Origin: Ascidiaceihabitans sp034111945
GTDB lineage: Bacteria > Pseudomonadota > Alphaproteobacteria > Rhodobacterales > Rhodobacteraceae
Assembly (NCBI GenBank): GCA_047626725.1
Contig: JBLHSG010000013.1
Span: 50,960-114,959, forward strand
DNA: 64,000 nucleotides
Reading direction: 5' to 3'
Position numbers and translations under genes: made by a program. The notes under the pieces were generated by a model. That model was not told the DNA's origin. It did no database searches and worked only from the letters and a program-made list of their open reading frames with translations. Positions 17,455 through 26,440 of this stretch are shown here, in pieces; the stretch's first letter is position 1; each line of letters opens with the position of its first letter.

Positions 17455-18402
17455 TTAACGCACCACGACCCCGGGCAAAACGCACAGCATTTCGTACAGG
17501 ATATTGGCCCCCGTCAGCGCCGTGTTGCCGCTGGTATCATAGGGCGGCGAAACTTCAACCAAATCACAGCCAACAATGTTCAGCCCCCGCAACGCGCGGA
17601 TCAATTGCAAGGCTTGCGGCGTGGTCAGCCCACCAATTTCAGGCGTGCCCGTGCCCGGCGCATAGGCCGGATCAAGGCTGTCGATATCATAGGTCACATA
17701 GGTCGGCAATTTCCCGATATCACGGCGGATTTCCGCACCCAACGCATCAAGCGGTTTGTGCCACAGTTCGTGACTGGGAAATTGCTGAAAACCCCAATCC
17801 GCGGCTTCTTTGAAATCACTGGCGGCGTACCCTGTGCCGCGCAGGCCAATTTGGTAGGTTTTTGAAGGGTTTATCAGCCCTTCTTCGTACGCGCGGCGAA
17901 ACACGGTGCCATGGGTTTCACGTTCGCCAAACATCTCGTCATTCACGTCCGCATGCGCGTCCACATGCACCAAGGCAACAGGCCCGTGGCGTTTGGCAAT
18001 TGCGCGCAGAATTGGCAGCGTGATGGAATGGTCACCCCCAATCGCCATGGGCATGATGTCGTAGTTGAGGATCGCGTCGTAACTCTCTGCAATGATACGC
18101 AAACTATCCTTTAGGGAGAACGTATTTATCGCCAGATCACCAATGTCCGCGACCTGCAAACTGTCAAAAGGGGCCGCACCTGTTTGCAAGTTATAGGGCC
18201 GGATCATAGCCGATTCAGCGCGGACTTCTTTGGGCCCGAACCGCGTGCCTGACCGCCACGATGTTCCGATATCCATCGGCACGCCTAAAACGGCAACATC
18301 AAGGCCCTTTAGGTCCGTCGCACTGGGCAATCGCATGAACGTATTGGGGCCGGAAAACCGCGCTAAATCATTGCCGCTGATGGGTTGGTTTTTAGCGCTC
18401 AT
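17455..18402 (-). CDS. Arginase/agmatinase family ureohydrolase (guanidino-acid type)
   Basis: A 315-residue binuclear manganese hydrolase that would release urea from a guanidino compound. Metal-binding motifs are GGDHSITLP (about residue 125), VHVDAHADVND (about 150) and TYDIDSLDPAYAPGTGTPE (about 230). The DAHADVND form differs from the DAHTDT form of E. coli agmatinase SpeB and of the next gene, which hints at another substrate such as guanidinobutyrate or guanidinopropionate; this is inference. The start is the ATG at 18402, inside the last codons of the next ureohydrolase (11-bp overlap), so the two are co-translated. Confidence 0.88.
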   Translation of the reverse strand: MSAKNQPISGNDLARFSGPNTFMRLPSATDLKGLDVAVLGVPMDIGTSWRSGTRFGPKEVRAESAMIRPYNLQTGAAPFDSLQVADIGDLAINTFSLKDSLRIIAESYDAILNYDIMPMAIGGDHSITLPILRAIAKRHGPVALVHVDAHADVNDEMFGERETHGTVFRRAYEEGLINPSKTYQIGLRGTGYAASDFKEAADWGFQQFPSHELWHKPLDALGAEIRRDIGKLPTYVTYDIDSLDPAYAPGTGTPEIGGLTTPQALQLIRALRGLNIVGCDLVEVSPPYDTSGNTALTGANILYEMLCVLPGVVVR

Positions 18403-19360
18403 TGCGCATCCTCCACCCCAGCAAACAACACAGTTCAACGGCCACATGCGCGCCCGCAATCGCCGTGGCACCGGTGGTATCAAAGGGCGGCGACACCTCG
18501 ACCACGTCCCCACCAACGATGTTGATACCAGCCAACTGGCGCAGCAAAACCGCGGCCTGAGCAGAGCTAAGCCCACCCCAAACCGGCGTGCCAGTTCCCG
18601 GTGCAAACGCCGGATCAAGCCCGTCAATATCAAACGTCAAATAGGTCGGATGATCGCCAACAATCTCTCGGGCACGTCGCGCGACCTCAACCGGACCGAT
18701 CTCGTGAACCTCGCGCGCATCGATGATATTTACGCCCAGCGTGTCTTCATTTGTGGTCCGGATACCGATCTGAACTGAGCGCGCGGGATCAACGATGCCC
18801 ATCTTGACCGCCTTGTAAAACATTGTGCCATGATCGACGCGGTCCATGTTGTCATCGGGCCACGTATCGGTGTGCGCATCCACTTGGATCAACGAAATCG
18901 GACCATATTTTTCGGCATACGCCTTGAGGATCGGGAACGTGATGTAATGATCACCGCCCAAGGCCACAGACGCCGCGCCACCCGCCAAAATCCCGTCAAT
19001 ATGCGCCTTTAGCGCGCCGGGAAATTCCGGAATGTTGGCATAATCAAACGCCAGATCACCGTAATCAATGATGGCCATTTCGCTCAGCACATCAAAGGGC
19101 CAGCCATAAGGCGCATCGGGCGATTGCAGGCTGGACGCCTCGCGAATTGCACGGGGGCCCAGACGCGTTCCGGGACGGTTTGTCACCGCTTGATCAAACG
19201 GGATTCCGGTGACGGCAATATCGACGCCGCGCAGGTCTTTGGTGTAGCGGCGGCGCAAAAATGACATCGCACCGCCAAAGGTATTTTCGTTGCTTAAACC
19301 GCGCAATTGCGCGCGGGTAAACGCATGATCGACCTGTTCTTTTGCATCTTCTAAGCCCAC
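18392..19360 (-). CDS. speB: Agmatinase
   Basis: A 322-residue paralogue of the downstream ureohydrolase. Motifs are LGGDHYITFP (about residue 135), IQVDAHTDTW (about 160) and TFDIDGLDPAFAPGTGTPV (about 240); the DAHTDTW version resembles agmatinase, which turns agmatine into putrescine and urea. Start is a GTG with AAAGGA eight bases before it. It is followed by an 11-bp overlap with the second ureohydrolase and preceded by an M20 amidohydrolase 11 bases away, suggesting one operon for guanidino or amino-acid nitrogen recovery. Exact substrate is unproven. Confidence 0.85.
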   Translation of the reverse strand: MGLEDAKEQVDHAFTRAQLRGLSNENTFGGAMSFLRRRYTKDLRGVDIAVTGIPFDQAVTNRPGTRLGPRAIREASSLQSPDAPYGWPFDVLSEMAIIDYGDLAFDYANIPEFPGALKAHIDGILAGGAASVALGGDHYITFPILKAYAEKYGPISLIQVDAHTDTWPDDNMDRVDHGTMFYKAVKMGIVDPARSVQIGIRTTNEDTLGVNIIDAREVHEIGPVEVARRAREIVGDHPTYLTFDIDGLDPAFAPGTGTPVWGGLSSAQAAVLLRQLAGINIVGGDVVEVSPPFDTTGATAIAGAHVAVELCCLLGWRMRNER

Positions 19361-19371
19361 GTCAGGTTCCT

Positions 19372-20538
19372 TTATTTGGTCAGCGGTTGCGCAGTTTCGA
19401 CAAGCCGCGCAAAAAACGAAGCCCCGACAGGCGCGACATCGTCGTTAAAATTATACTCCGGATGGTGCAAACCGGCACTTGGGCCCTGCCCCATAAACAA
19501 ATACGCGCCCGGACGGCTTTCTAACATATAGGCGAAATCTTCGGCGCCCATAACCGGATCAACATCGTCTTGAACCGCGTCTTTGCCAACCACGTCGCTG
19601 GCGGCGCGCACGGCCAAATTGACGCCCTGCTGCGTGTTCACAGTTGAGGGATAGCCGCGCACAAATTCGCACACCGCCTCGCAGCCGAAACTGGCGGCTT
19701 GGCCTGCCACGATTTCCTTCAAACGCCGTTCCGCCATGTCGCGCACGTCGGCATCGAATGTGCGCACTGTGCCGTTCAAATACGCGGTTTCAGGAATGAC
19801 GTTTTCGACCGATCCGGTGTGAATTTGCGTGACCGAAATGACCAGCTTTTTGGCGATGTCCAAGTTTCGGCTGATGATCGTCTGGATCGCTTGGGTGATG
19901 GAACAGGCCGCGATCACCGGATCGATGGAATCCTGCGGATTAGCCCCATGCCCGCCGCGTCCTTTGACCGTGATGTGAAAAGTATCAGCGGCCGCCATCA
20001 AGGGGCCCGATGTCGTGAAAAACCCGCCCACAGGCAGGTCAGGTGCGTTGTGAATGCCGTAGACCTGGGCGATGTCAAAGGTGTCCATGATCCCTTCTTG
20101 TACCATGACTTCGGCGCCGCCTGTGGCCTCTTCGTCCGGTTGAAAGATCAGCGCGACACGGCCCGAAAAATTGCGGGTTTCGGCCAGATATTTCGCCGCC
20201 CCCAGCAACATCGTTGTGTGCCCATCATGGCCACAAGCATGCATGCGACCTTCGTGGGTGGAAGCGTACTCAAGCCCCGTTGCCTCGTCTATTGGCAGCC
20301 CGTCCATGTCAGCGCGCAGACCGATTGTGGGCCCGTCACCCTTGCCGTTGATGATTGCGACAATACCGGTTGTCGCAAACCCTGTCTGGATCTCGTCCAC
20401 GCCGAATTCGCGCAATTTCGCCTCGACAAAAGCTGCGGTTTTGTGACATTCGCGGCCCAATTCAGGGATCGTGTGCAGGTGCCTGCGCCACTCAGTCATT
20501 TCTGGCGCGTAGGCGGCGATACGATTGACGATGGCCAT
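19372..20538 (-). CDS. M20 family amidohydrolase (hippurate hydrolase-like)
   Basis: A 388-residue cytosolic dimetal hydrolase of the M20D group that splits N-acyl amino acids. Metal and catalytic motifs are LRADMDGLPI, HACGHDGHTTML (about residue 95), FQPDEEATGGAEVM (about 130) and MGAEDFAYM near the C-terminus; the dimerisation lid carries GRGGHGANPQ. The start at 20538 gives MAIVNRIAAYA; 26 upstream codons were rejected. It leads the row with the two ureohydrolases, 11 bases before the agmatinase GTG, and is divergent from mazG. Confidence 0.9.
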   Translation of the reverse strand: MAIVNRIAAYAPEMTEWRRHLHTIPELGRECHKTAAFVEAKLREFGVDEIQTGFATTGIVAIINGKGDGPTIGLRADMDGLPIDEATGLEYASTHEGRMHACGHDGHTTMLLGAAKYLAETRNFSGRVALIFQPDEEATGGAEVMVQEGIMDTFDIAQVYGIHNAPDLPVGGFFTTSGPLMAAADTFHITVKGRGGHGANPQDSIDPVIAACSITQAIQTIISRNLDIAKKLVISVTQIHTGSVENVIPETAYLNGTVRTFDADVRDMAERRLKEIVAGQAASFGCEAVCEFVRGYPSTVNTQQGVNLAVRAASDVVGKDAVQDDVDPVMGAEDFAYMLESRPGAYLFMGQGPSAGLHHPEYNFNDDVAPVGASFFARLVETAQPLTK

Positions 20539-20603
20539 AGGGTGGACTCCTTTGCGTGATCCGATGTTTGGTGCATCTAGGCACACAACGCGCGAGGGCT
20601 GCA

Positions 20604-21431
20604 ATGGGCGAAACACGAATACACGACAGTGACGCAGGGATCGAACGGCTGTTGGAAATCATGCGCCGCTTGCGTGACCCTGACACCGGCTGCCCGTGGG
20701 ACATCGAGCAGACATTCGACACCATCGCACCCTACACGATCGAAGAAGCCTACGAGGTTGCTGACGCGATCGAGCGGCAAGATTGGGCCGAACTAGAGGG
20801 CGAATTGGGCGATTTACTGCTGCAATCGGTCTATCACACAGCCATTGGCGAAGAGTTGGGGCATTTTTCGTTCCAATCCGTCGTGCGCAATATTTCCGAC
20901 AAAATGGTGGCGCGCCATCCGCATGTGTTTGGCGATGAATCCCGTGAAAAATCGGCGGAACAGCAGACCGCTGATTGGGAATCGATCAAGGCGGCCGAGC
21001 GCGCAGGCAAAGCCCAAGGGGGCGCGCTGGATGGTGTGGCTGTTGGCCTGCCGGCGTTACTGCGTGCCTTCAAATTGCAAAAACGCGCGGCGCGTGTCGG
21101 GTTTGATTGGCCCAGCACTGACCAGGTTATCGACAAAATCCAAGAAGAAGCCGCAGAATTGGTTGAAGCCCGCGATACCTTGACCCACGCAGATATGACC
21201 GAAGAATATGGTGACCTGATGTTTGTCATGGCCAATCTGGGGCGTCATTTGGGGATCGAACCAGAGGCGGCCTTGCGCGCTGCAAACGCCAAATTCACCC
21301 GCCGGTTTGAGGCAGTCGAAGCCGCGCTGACCAAGATGGGTAAAACCCCGGAACAAAGCGATCTAGCCGAAATGGATGCCATCTGGGATCAGGTCAAAAT
21401 TGTCGAAAAGGCCGCAAAATCTAGCGAATAA
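20604..21431 (+). CDS. mazG: Nucleoside triphosphate pyrophosphohydrolase MazG
   Basis: A 275-residue house-cleaning enzyme that hydrolyses (d)NTPs to NMP and pyrophosphate. Two tandem all-alpha MazG domains are visible: the first opens with LRDPDTGCPWDIEQT and has YTIEEAYEVADAI plus ELGDLLLQ as magnesium ligands; the second (about residue 175 on) has EEAAELVEA and EYGDLMFVMANL. GAGGG precedes the ATG at 20604 by a good spacing; the 16-codon upstream extension was discarded. It overlaps the 3' end of the sulfotransferase-like gene by 11 bases. Confidence 0.95.
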   Translation: MGETRIHDSDAGIERLLEIMRRLRDPDTGCPWDIEQTFDTIAPYTIEEAYEVADAIERQDWAELEGELGDLLLQSVYHTAIGEELGHFSFQSVVRNISDKMVARHPHVFGDESREKSAEQQTADWESIKAAERAGKAQGGALDGVAVGLPALLRAFKLQKRAARVGFDWPSTDQVIDKIQEEAAELVEARDTLTHADMTEEYGDLMFVMANLGRHLGIEPEAALRAANAKFTRRFEAVEAALTKMGKTPEQSDLAEMDAIWDQVKIVEKAAKSSE

Positions 21432-22308
21432 ATCTAATGCCCTTTAGGGCGCCCAGACTGTCGCAATCCCTGTCGAACAAATCACGCAGGTGTTGTTTTT
21501 GATCCGGTTCGAATTCGGCAAATCCGGTGGATACTTTGGTGTCCGCGTTGTCGGTGATGATCTGCTGCCATTCTGTGCGGGTCAATGTATCGCCCGCCTT
21601 ATAGTGCGCTTGCAACACATCCATCGCGGTGTCGGTGGCGGACACATTCAGCTGTTTCACAGGTTCAATCAGGTTGTCTTGCGCCAGTTCAGGCACCAGA
21701 TATTTGATGATATTGCGATTATCCCCCCGCGCCGACATGGTCATCACAACCGTGTCTTCGGCCTGCAGGGTGTCACGCATTGACGCGATAAATTCTGGCC
21801 AGCCGCGGTTCATTTTCATCAATGCGGCGCGGAATTTTGTGAACGGTTCAACCGCGGTGTCCTCGGCCCGTTTTCGAAACGCCGACACATATAGCGCATC
21901 ATAGGGGCGCACGATAAACAGCACCCGCTTTAGCGGTCCGCCTAATCCACCGCGCAACGCCTTCATGCGCGCCTCGGCGGTTGGGTAAAATTCAGACCCG
22001 AAGAAATGGATCATCCGACCGGGAATGTTTTCCTCGGACAAGATCGTTGCGCGGGTCCGATCGGGGCTGTTGGCGCGGATTTCACGACGTACTTTGCGAA
22101 CAAACCGGTGCTGCAAGGTGTCGCCATGCCGCAAGCTGGGCAAACGCAGCCCCAATTTACCACTGGGGATACCGTCACGCCCAGGGTAAACTGCATCGTA
22201 GCCTTGGCTGTTAATCTCGGCCAGGTTGTCATGCAAAAACATCTGCACCGAGGACGTCCCCGTCCGGTGCCCCCCTGCGTGAATGTAAAACGCTTTTTCA
22301 ACCGCCAT
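21421..22308 (-). CDS. Sulfotransferase-like P-loop protein
   Basis: A 295-residue soluble protein of uncertain function. The N-terminal IHAGGHRTGTSSVQMFL resembles the phosphosulfate-binding loop (usual form PKTGTTxL) of PAPS-dependent sulfotransferases, and FIVRPYDALYVSAFRKRA near residue 140 resembles the second (3'-phosphate) motif, RxPxxxxxSxY. Overall the sequence fits the divergent sulfotransferase-like proteins common in roseobacters. The acceptor, perhaps a surface glycan or lipid, is unknown. It is a single minus-strand gene between mazG and a nucleoside hydrolase. Confidence 0.6.
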   Translation of the reverse strand: MAVEKAFYIHAGGHRTGTSSVQMFLHDNLAEINSQGYDAVYPGRDGIPSGKLGLRLPSLRHGDTLQHRFVRKVRREIRANSPDRTRATILSEENIPGRMIHFFGSEFYPTAEARMKALRGGLGGPLKRVLFIVRPYDALYVSAFRKRAEDTAVEPFTKFRAALMKMNRGWPEFIASMRDTLQAEDTVVMTMSARGDNRNIIKYLVPELAQDNLIEPVKQLNVSATDTAMDVLQAHYKAGDTLTRTEWQQIITDNADTKVSTGFAEFEPDQKQHLRDLFDRDCDSLGALKGIRFIR

Positions 22309-22521
22309 GTTCGTCCCAACTGTGAATCACGAAACCCAAAAGGGTCGCGTTAACCTATACAATATCACTGGCACGACGACGCGGTGAATAATCAGAAAAC
22401 AATCGCCTATGTGACGTCGCCCGTCTGGACATCTTCCCCAGCCCTTGCGAGGGTCGCCCCGATATTGCAAAAGACACCGCAAACCACACCAAATATCACA
22501 TCCAACATGACAGGTTTTTAT

Positions 22522-23469
22522 ATGGCATCCGCCGCGCGCAAAATCATTATTGATACCGACCCAGGTCAGGACGATGCCGTTGCGATCCTGCTGGCGCTTG
22601 CCAGTCCCGAAGACATTGACGTGCTTGGCATTACGGCTGTTGCCGGCAATGTGCCGCTGGATTTGACCCAGAAAAACGCACGCATCATTTGCGAATTGGC
22701 CGGTAAAACGGATGTAAAAGTCTATGCTGGTTGTGATCGCCCATTGGGTCGCCCGCTGGTTACGGCCGAACATGTGCATGGCAAAAGCGGGCTGGATGGC
22801 CCCGACTTGCCCGACCCGACGATGCCGTTGCAAGACCAACATGCCGTCGATTACATCATCGAAACACTGCGCGCAGAACCCAGTGGCACCGTGACTTTGT
22901 GTCCTTTGGGTCCGCTGACAAACATCGCGACTGCCTTGCAAAAAGCGCCTGATATCGCCCAGCGCATCCAGCAGATTGTGCTGATGGGGGGTGCCTATTT
23001 CGAGGTCGGCAACATCACACCAACCGCAGAATTCAACATCTACGTCGACCCAGAAGCCGCTGATATTACATTCAAAAGCGGGATCGACATTGTCGTGATG
23101 CCGCTGGATGTCACGCACAAGGCCCTCGTGACCCGTGCGCGCAATGACGCCTTTCGTGACCTTGGCACGCCTGCGGGGTTGGCCGTGGCGCAAATGACCG
23201 ATTTCTTTGAACGCTTCGACAAGGAAAAATACGGATCAGCCGGCGCACCTTTGCACGACCCATGTGTCACGGCGTATCTGATCAAACCCGAACTGTTCTC
23301 GGGCCGTCACATCAACGTCGAAATCGAAACCACATCGGAACTGACCATGGGCATGACCGTGGCGGATTGGTGGGGTGTTACGAACCGTGCGCCCAATGCG
23401 ACGTTCATCGGTGATCTGGATTCTGACGGCTTCTTTGCCTTGTTGGCGGATCGAATTGGCCGGTTATGA
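22522..23469 (+). CDS. Nucleoside hydrolase (inosine-uridine preferring type)
   Basis: A 315-residue calcium-dependent N-ribohydrolase that frees the base and ribose from nucleosides. The N-terminal IIIDTDPGQDDAVAILLAL holds the calcium-binding aspartates; VLMGGAYFEVGNITPTAEFN and NIYVDPEAA give the active-site loop and fourth aspartate region; LHDPCVTAYLI near the C-terminus supplies the last ligand. The ATG at 22522 gives the family length; a GTG 46 codons upstream gives a low-complexity extension without similarity. It leads a likely run with a GNAT and selO. Confidence 0.92.
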   Translation: MASAARKIIIDTDPGQDDAVAILLALASPEDIDVLGITAVAGNVPLDLTQKNARIICELAGKTDVKVYAGCDRPLGRPLVTAEHVHGKSGLDGPDLPDPTMPLQDQHAVDYIIETLRAEPSGTVTLCPLGPLTNIATALQKAPDIAQRIQQIVLMGGAYFEVGNITPTAEFNIYVDPEAADITFKSGIDIVVMPLDVTHKALVTRARNDAFRDLGTPAGLAVAQMTDFFERFDKEKYGSAGAPLHDPCVTAYLIKPELFSGRHINVEIETTSELTMGMTVADWWGVTNRAPNATFIGDLDSDGFFALLADRIGRL

Positions 23470-23515
23470 CCCTGCGCGCCGCCCCTGATTACACAACAGC
23501 ATTGGACCCCACCCC

Positions 23516-23965
23516 ATGAGCGCCGCCCTGACCCTTGGCAACCCTGACCATCTGGACCGGCTGTTAACCCTCGTGACCGCCTTTCACGACGAACAAGGCA
23601 TCGTCATGACCCCAGAGGCCCGTCGCGCCGGTATTGCCCCCCTGCTAGATGGTATCCCCCATGGCGCGGTTTATCTGATCGGTCCGCCCCGCGCGGCGAT
23701 TGGCTATATCGTTGTGACGTTCGGCTGGTCCGTGGAATTTGGCGGCATGGATGGGTTCATTGATGAACTGTATATTCGCCCCGGTGTGCGCAAACGTGGC
23801 ATCGCGTCCGAAACCCTGCAAAGCCTGCCGCGTGCCTTGGCTGCTGCCGGTCTGATGGCGCTGCACCTTGAGGTCGATACCGAAAACGAGCCCGCCCAGC
23901 GCTTGTATGCCCGTGCAGGATTTGCGCGCCGTGACAAATACCAGCTGATGACGCGCAAACTCTAA
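23516..23965 (+). CDS. GNAT family N-acetyltransferase
   Basis: A 149-residue acyl-CoA transferase. Motif A is visible as IDELYIRPGVRKRGIASETL (about residue 85), binding the CoA pyrophosphate, and motif B as LEVDTENEPAQRLYARAGF near the C-terminus. The substrate cannot be told. It starts 46 bases after the nucleoside hydrolase and ends 12 bases before selO, consistent with a three-gene transcript. Confidence 0.85.
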   Translation: MSAALTLGNPDHLDRLLTLVTAFHDEQGIVMTPEARRAGIAPLLDGIPHGAVYLIGPPRAAIGYIVVTFGWSVEFGGMDGFIDELYIRPGVRKRGIASETLQSLPRALAAAGLMALHLEVDTENEPAQRLYARAGFARRDKYQLMTRKL

Positions 23966-23977
23966 AGGACGTTTTAC

Positions 23978-25390
23978 ATGCCCCTGCATATCCCCTTTGA
24001 TAACAGCTATGCCGCGTTGCCGACTGATTTTTACACAGCGCAAAACCCCACCCCCGTACAAACCCCATCGCTGATTGCGTTGAATGCGGATTTGGCGAGG
24101 CTGTTGGGCATCACGGTTGGCGATGTGGAGGAACAGGCGCGGGTGTTTGCGGGCAATAGCATTCCGGATGGTGCCACCCCCTTGGCGCAGCTGTATTCCG
24201 GTCATCAGTTTGGCACCTACAATCCGCAATTGGGTGACGGGCGTGCGGTGCTGTTAGGCGAGGTCATTGGCACCGACGGTGTGCGCCGCGATATCCAGCT
24301 TAAGGGCTCTGGTCCGACGCCCTATTCGCGCAGTGGCGATGGGCGCGCGTGGCTTGGTCCGGTGTTGCGTGAATATGTCGTATCAGAGGCCATGCACGCG
24401 CTGGGTATTCCGACAACCCGTGCCTTGGCGGCAACCCTGACGGGGCAACCTGTCTACCGCGAGGCCGCCTTTCCCGGTGCCGTTCTAACCCGTGTGGCGC
24501 GCAGTCATCTGCGTGTGGGTTCATTTCAGGTGTTTGCGCACCGTGGGCAGATCGACCTGCTCAAGACCCTGACCGACTATACCATCAACCGCCACTACCC
24601 CGATGCCACAGGCCCGATGGATTTGCTGCGCGCTGTGTGTGCCGCGCAGGCCGAATTGATCCCTGCGTGGATGGCTGTTGGTTTTATCCACGGCGTGATG
24701 AACACCGACAACTGTTCCATTGCGGGCGAAACCATCGACTATGGCCCCTGTGCGTTCATGGATGCCTACGCCGAAACCCGTGTGTTCAGTTCTATCGACC
24801 AAGGCGCGCGCTATGCCTATGCCAACCAACCCAACATCGCAGTCTGGAACATGGCGCAATTCGCCACCGCCCTAATCCAAACCATGGACGACAAGGAAAC
24901 CGCGGTTGAAGACGCCACAGCAATCATCCACGCCATGCCTGCCCAACTTGAGGCCGCGTGGTTGCGTCGTTTCGGGGCCAAGATCGGATTGTCTAACCCT
25001 ACCCCTGCAGATCAACCCATGATCGAAGACCTATTGGCGTTGATGGAAAAAGACGGCGCTGATTTCACCAATACGTTTGCGGCCCTTGGCACCCCAGAGG
25101 CGCGCGACCAATTCAGCGATCGCGAGGCCTTTGATACCTGGGCGACAGGTTGGCAGACACGCCTGAAGGATGAACCTCGCGCCAAACAAACCATGGCCGG
25201 TGCGAACCCTATGGTCATCCCCCGCAATCACCGCATCGAAACCATGATCCAGTCCGCGCTGGCAAATGACTACGCGCCGTTTGAACGCCTGATGACAGCC
25301 CTTGCCACCCCCTTTGAAAACACGGACCCTGATCTGACCAAAGCGCCTATTTCGTCGGAAATTGTGCCAGCAACGTTCTGCGGAACCTAA
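23978..25390 (+). CDS. selO: Protein adenylyltransferase SelO (YdiU family)
   Basis: A 470-residue pseudokinase-fold enzyme. In E. coli and yeast, SelO transfers AMP from ATP onto Ser, Thr or Tyr of proteins during redox stress. Family segments are LAQLYSGHQFGTYNPQLGDG, the nucleotide loop LKGSGPTPYSRSGDGRAW, LREYVVSEAMHALGIPTTRAL and the metal-binding MNTDNCSIAGETIDYGPCAF. The C-terminal ATFCGT ends in a Cys motif comparable to the conserved C-terminal Cys or Sec of the family. GGACG precedes the ATG. The stop overlaps the convergent DMT transporter gene by four bases. Confidence 0.95.
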   Translation: MPLHIPFDNSYAALPTDFYTAQNPTPVQTPSLIALNADLARLLGITVGDVEEQARVFAGNSIPDGATPLAQLYSGHQFGTYNPQLGDGRAVLLGEVIGTDGVRRDIQLKGSGPTPYSRSGDGRAWLGPVLREYVVSEAMHALGIPTTRALAATLTGQPVYREAAFPGAVLTRVARSHLRVGSFQVFAHRGQIDLLKTLTDYTINRHYPDATGPMDLLRAVCAAQAELIPAWMAVGFIHGVMNTDNCSIAGETIDYGPCAFMDAYAETRVFSSIDQGARYAYANQPNIAVWNMAQFATALIQTMDDKETAVEDATAIIHAMPAQLEAAWLRRFGAKIGLSNPTPADQPMIEDLLALMEKDGADFTNTFAALGTPEARDQFSDREAFDTWATGWQTRLKDEPRAKQTMAGANPMVIPRNHRIETMIQSALANDYAPFERLMTALATPFENTDPDLTKAPISSEIVPATFCGT

Positions 25391-26271
25391 GCTTTTGACC
25401 GCCGGTTGATCAGGAATATTCCCAACGCGACCAATCCCAACGCCATCCAGATTTGCAGGCCAATGGTTTCGCCCAACACCAACCAGCCCAAGATCACAGC
25501 AAACACCGGTGACAAAAAACTGAACGAGGCGACGGAGGATGCGGGGTACAGCTTCATCAACCAGAACCAGATCAAGAACCCGAAACTGGCGACCGCAAAG
25601 ATCTGGAACACCATGCCAGCAATGTGGATCGGTTGAACGTCACGGATCAAATCGCCAAACAACGGGGCCATCAACAGCAGGATCGGCGTCGATACAATCA
25701 ACTGCCAGATCAATTGCTGCGCAGGCGGCACATCAGCCAGCGGCGTCACCCGCACACATAACGCAATACCCGCCCAACAGATCGCCGACACCAGCGCCAG
25801 CACATCCCCCAGCAGGCTGACCTGCCCTGAACTGCGATCAAGCAGCGCCAGAACCACACCGCCCATCGCGAGACCCAAACCGACAATGCGCAGCCCCGAC
25901 AGTCGTTCCCCCGGCAACAGAAAATGCGCCGACAACGCCAACCACACCGGCATCGAATAAAAAATGATCGACGTGCGCGACACGGTTGAGAAATCCAGCG
26001 CCGTAAACAGGCACATGAATTCGATCGCAAACAGCAGCCCCGAAATGATCGCACCGGTCATCGCTGCACGTGGCAGACGCCAGCCAATACCGCGAAACTT
26101 CATCCAGGCCAGCACCACCACCATCGCCCCAAGGGATCGCAGCCCTGCCCCGAACACCGGTTCAAACCCGCCATTGGTGATTTTCACGACAACCTGATTA
26201 AACGCCAGATGCAGGGCAAACAGCGTGAGGGCGACAGCACCAAAGCTGTCCATTTGTGACTTGCGTTCCAT
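25387..26271 (-). CDS. EamA/DMT family transporter
   Basis: About 294 residues forming ten hydrophobic helices, the two-times-five EamA repeat of drug/metabolite transporters in the inner membrane. The first repeat includes NQVVVKITNGGFEPVFGAGL and FTALDFSTVSRTSIIFYSMP; the second ends SSVASFSFLSPVFAVILGWL. Substrate unknown, generally metabolite export. The frame opens at a TTG, but ATG 26271 (MERKSQMDSF) or ATG 26253 are better starts; neither has a strong ribosome site. Confidence 0.88.
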   Translation of the reverse strand: MERKSQMDSFGAVALTLFALHLAFNQVVVKITNGGFEPVFGAGLRSLGAMVVVLAWMKFRGIGWRLPRAAMTGAIISGLLFAIEFMCLFTALDFSTVSRTSIIFYSMPVWLALSAHFLLPGERLSGLRIVGLGLAMGGVVLALLDRSSGQVSLLGDVLALVSAICWAGIALCVRVTPLADVPPAQQLIWQLIVSTPILLLMAPLFGDLIRDVQPIHIAGMVFQIFAVASFGFLIWFWLMKLYPASSVASFSFLSPVFAVILGWLVLGETIGLQIWMALGLVALGIFLINRRSKA

Positions 26272-26440
26272 AGTACCGATCAAGGGGGCGTGCGCGCGGG
26301 GATGTCAATTGTGCCGCGACGGCGCGGTTTCGACCTCCACGCTTCGCCCTCAAGGGGAAAACCCGCAAATAGTTCGCCAATACAAGCGCGCGCAACTCTG
26401 ACAGACTGTCGCCAACGAATCTCGGACAAAGGAAATGAAC

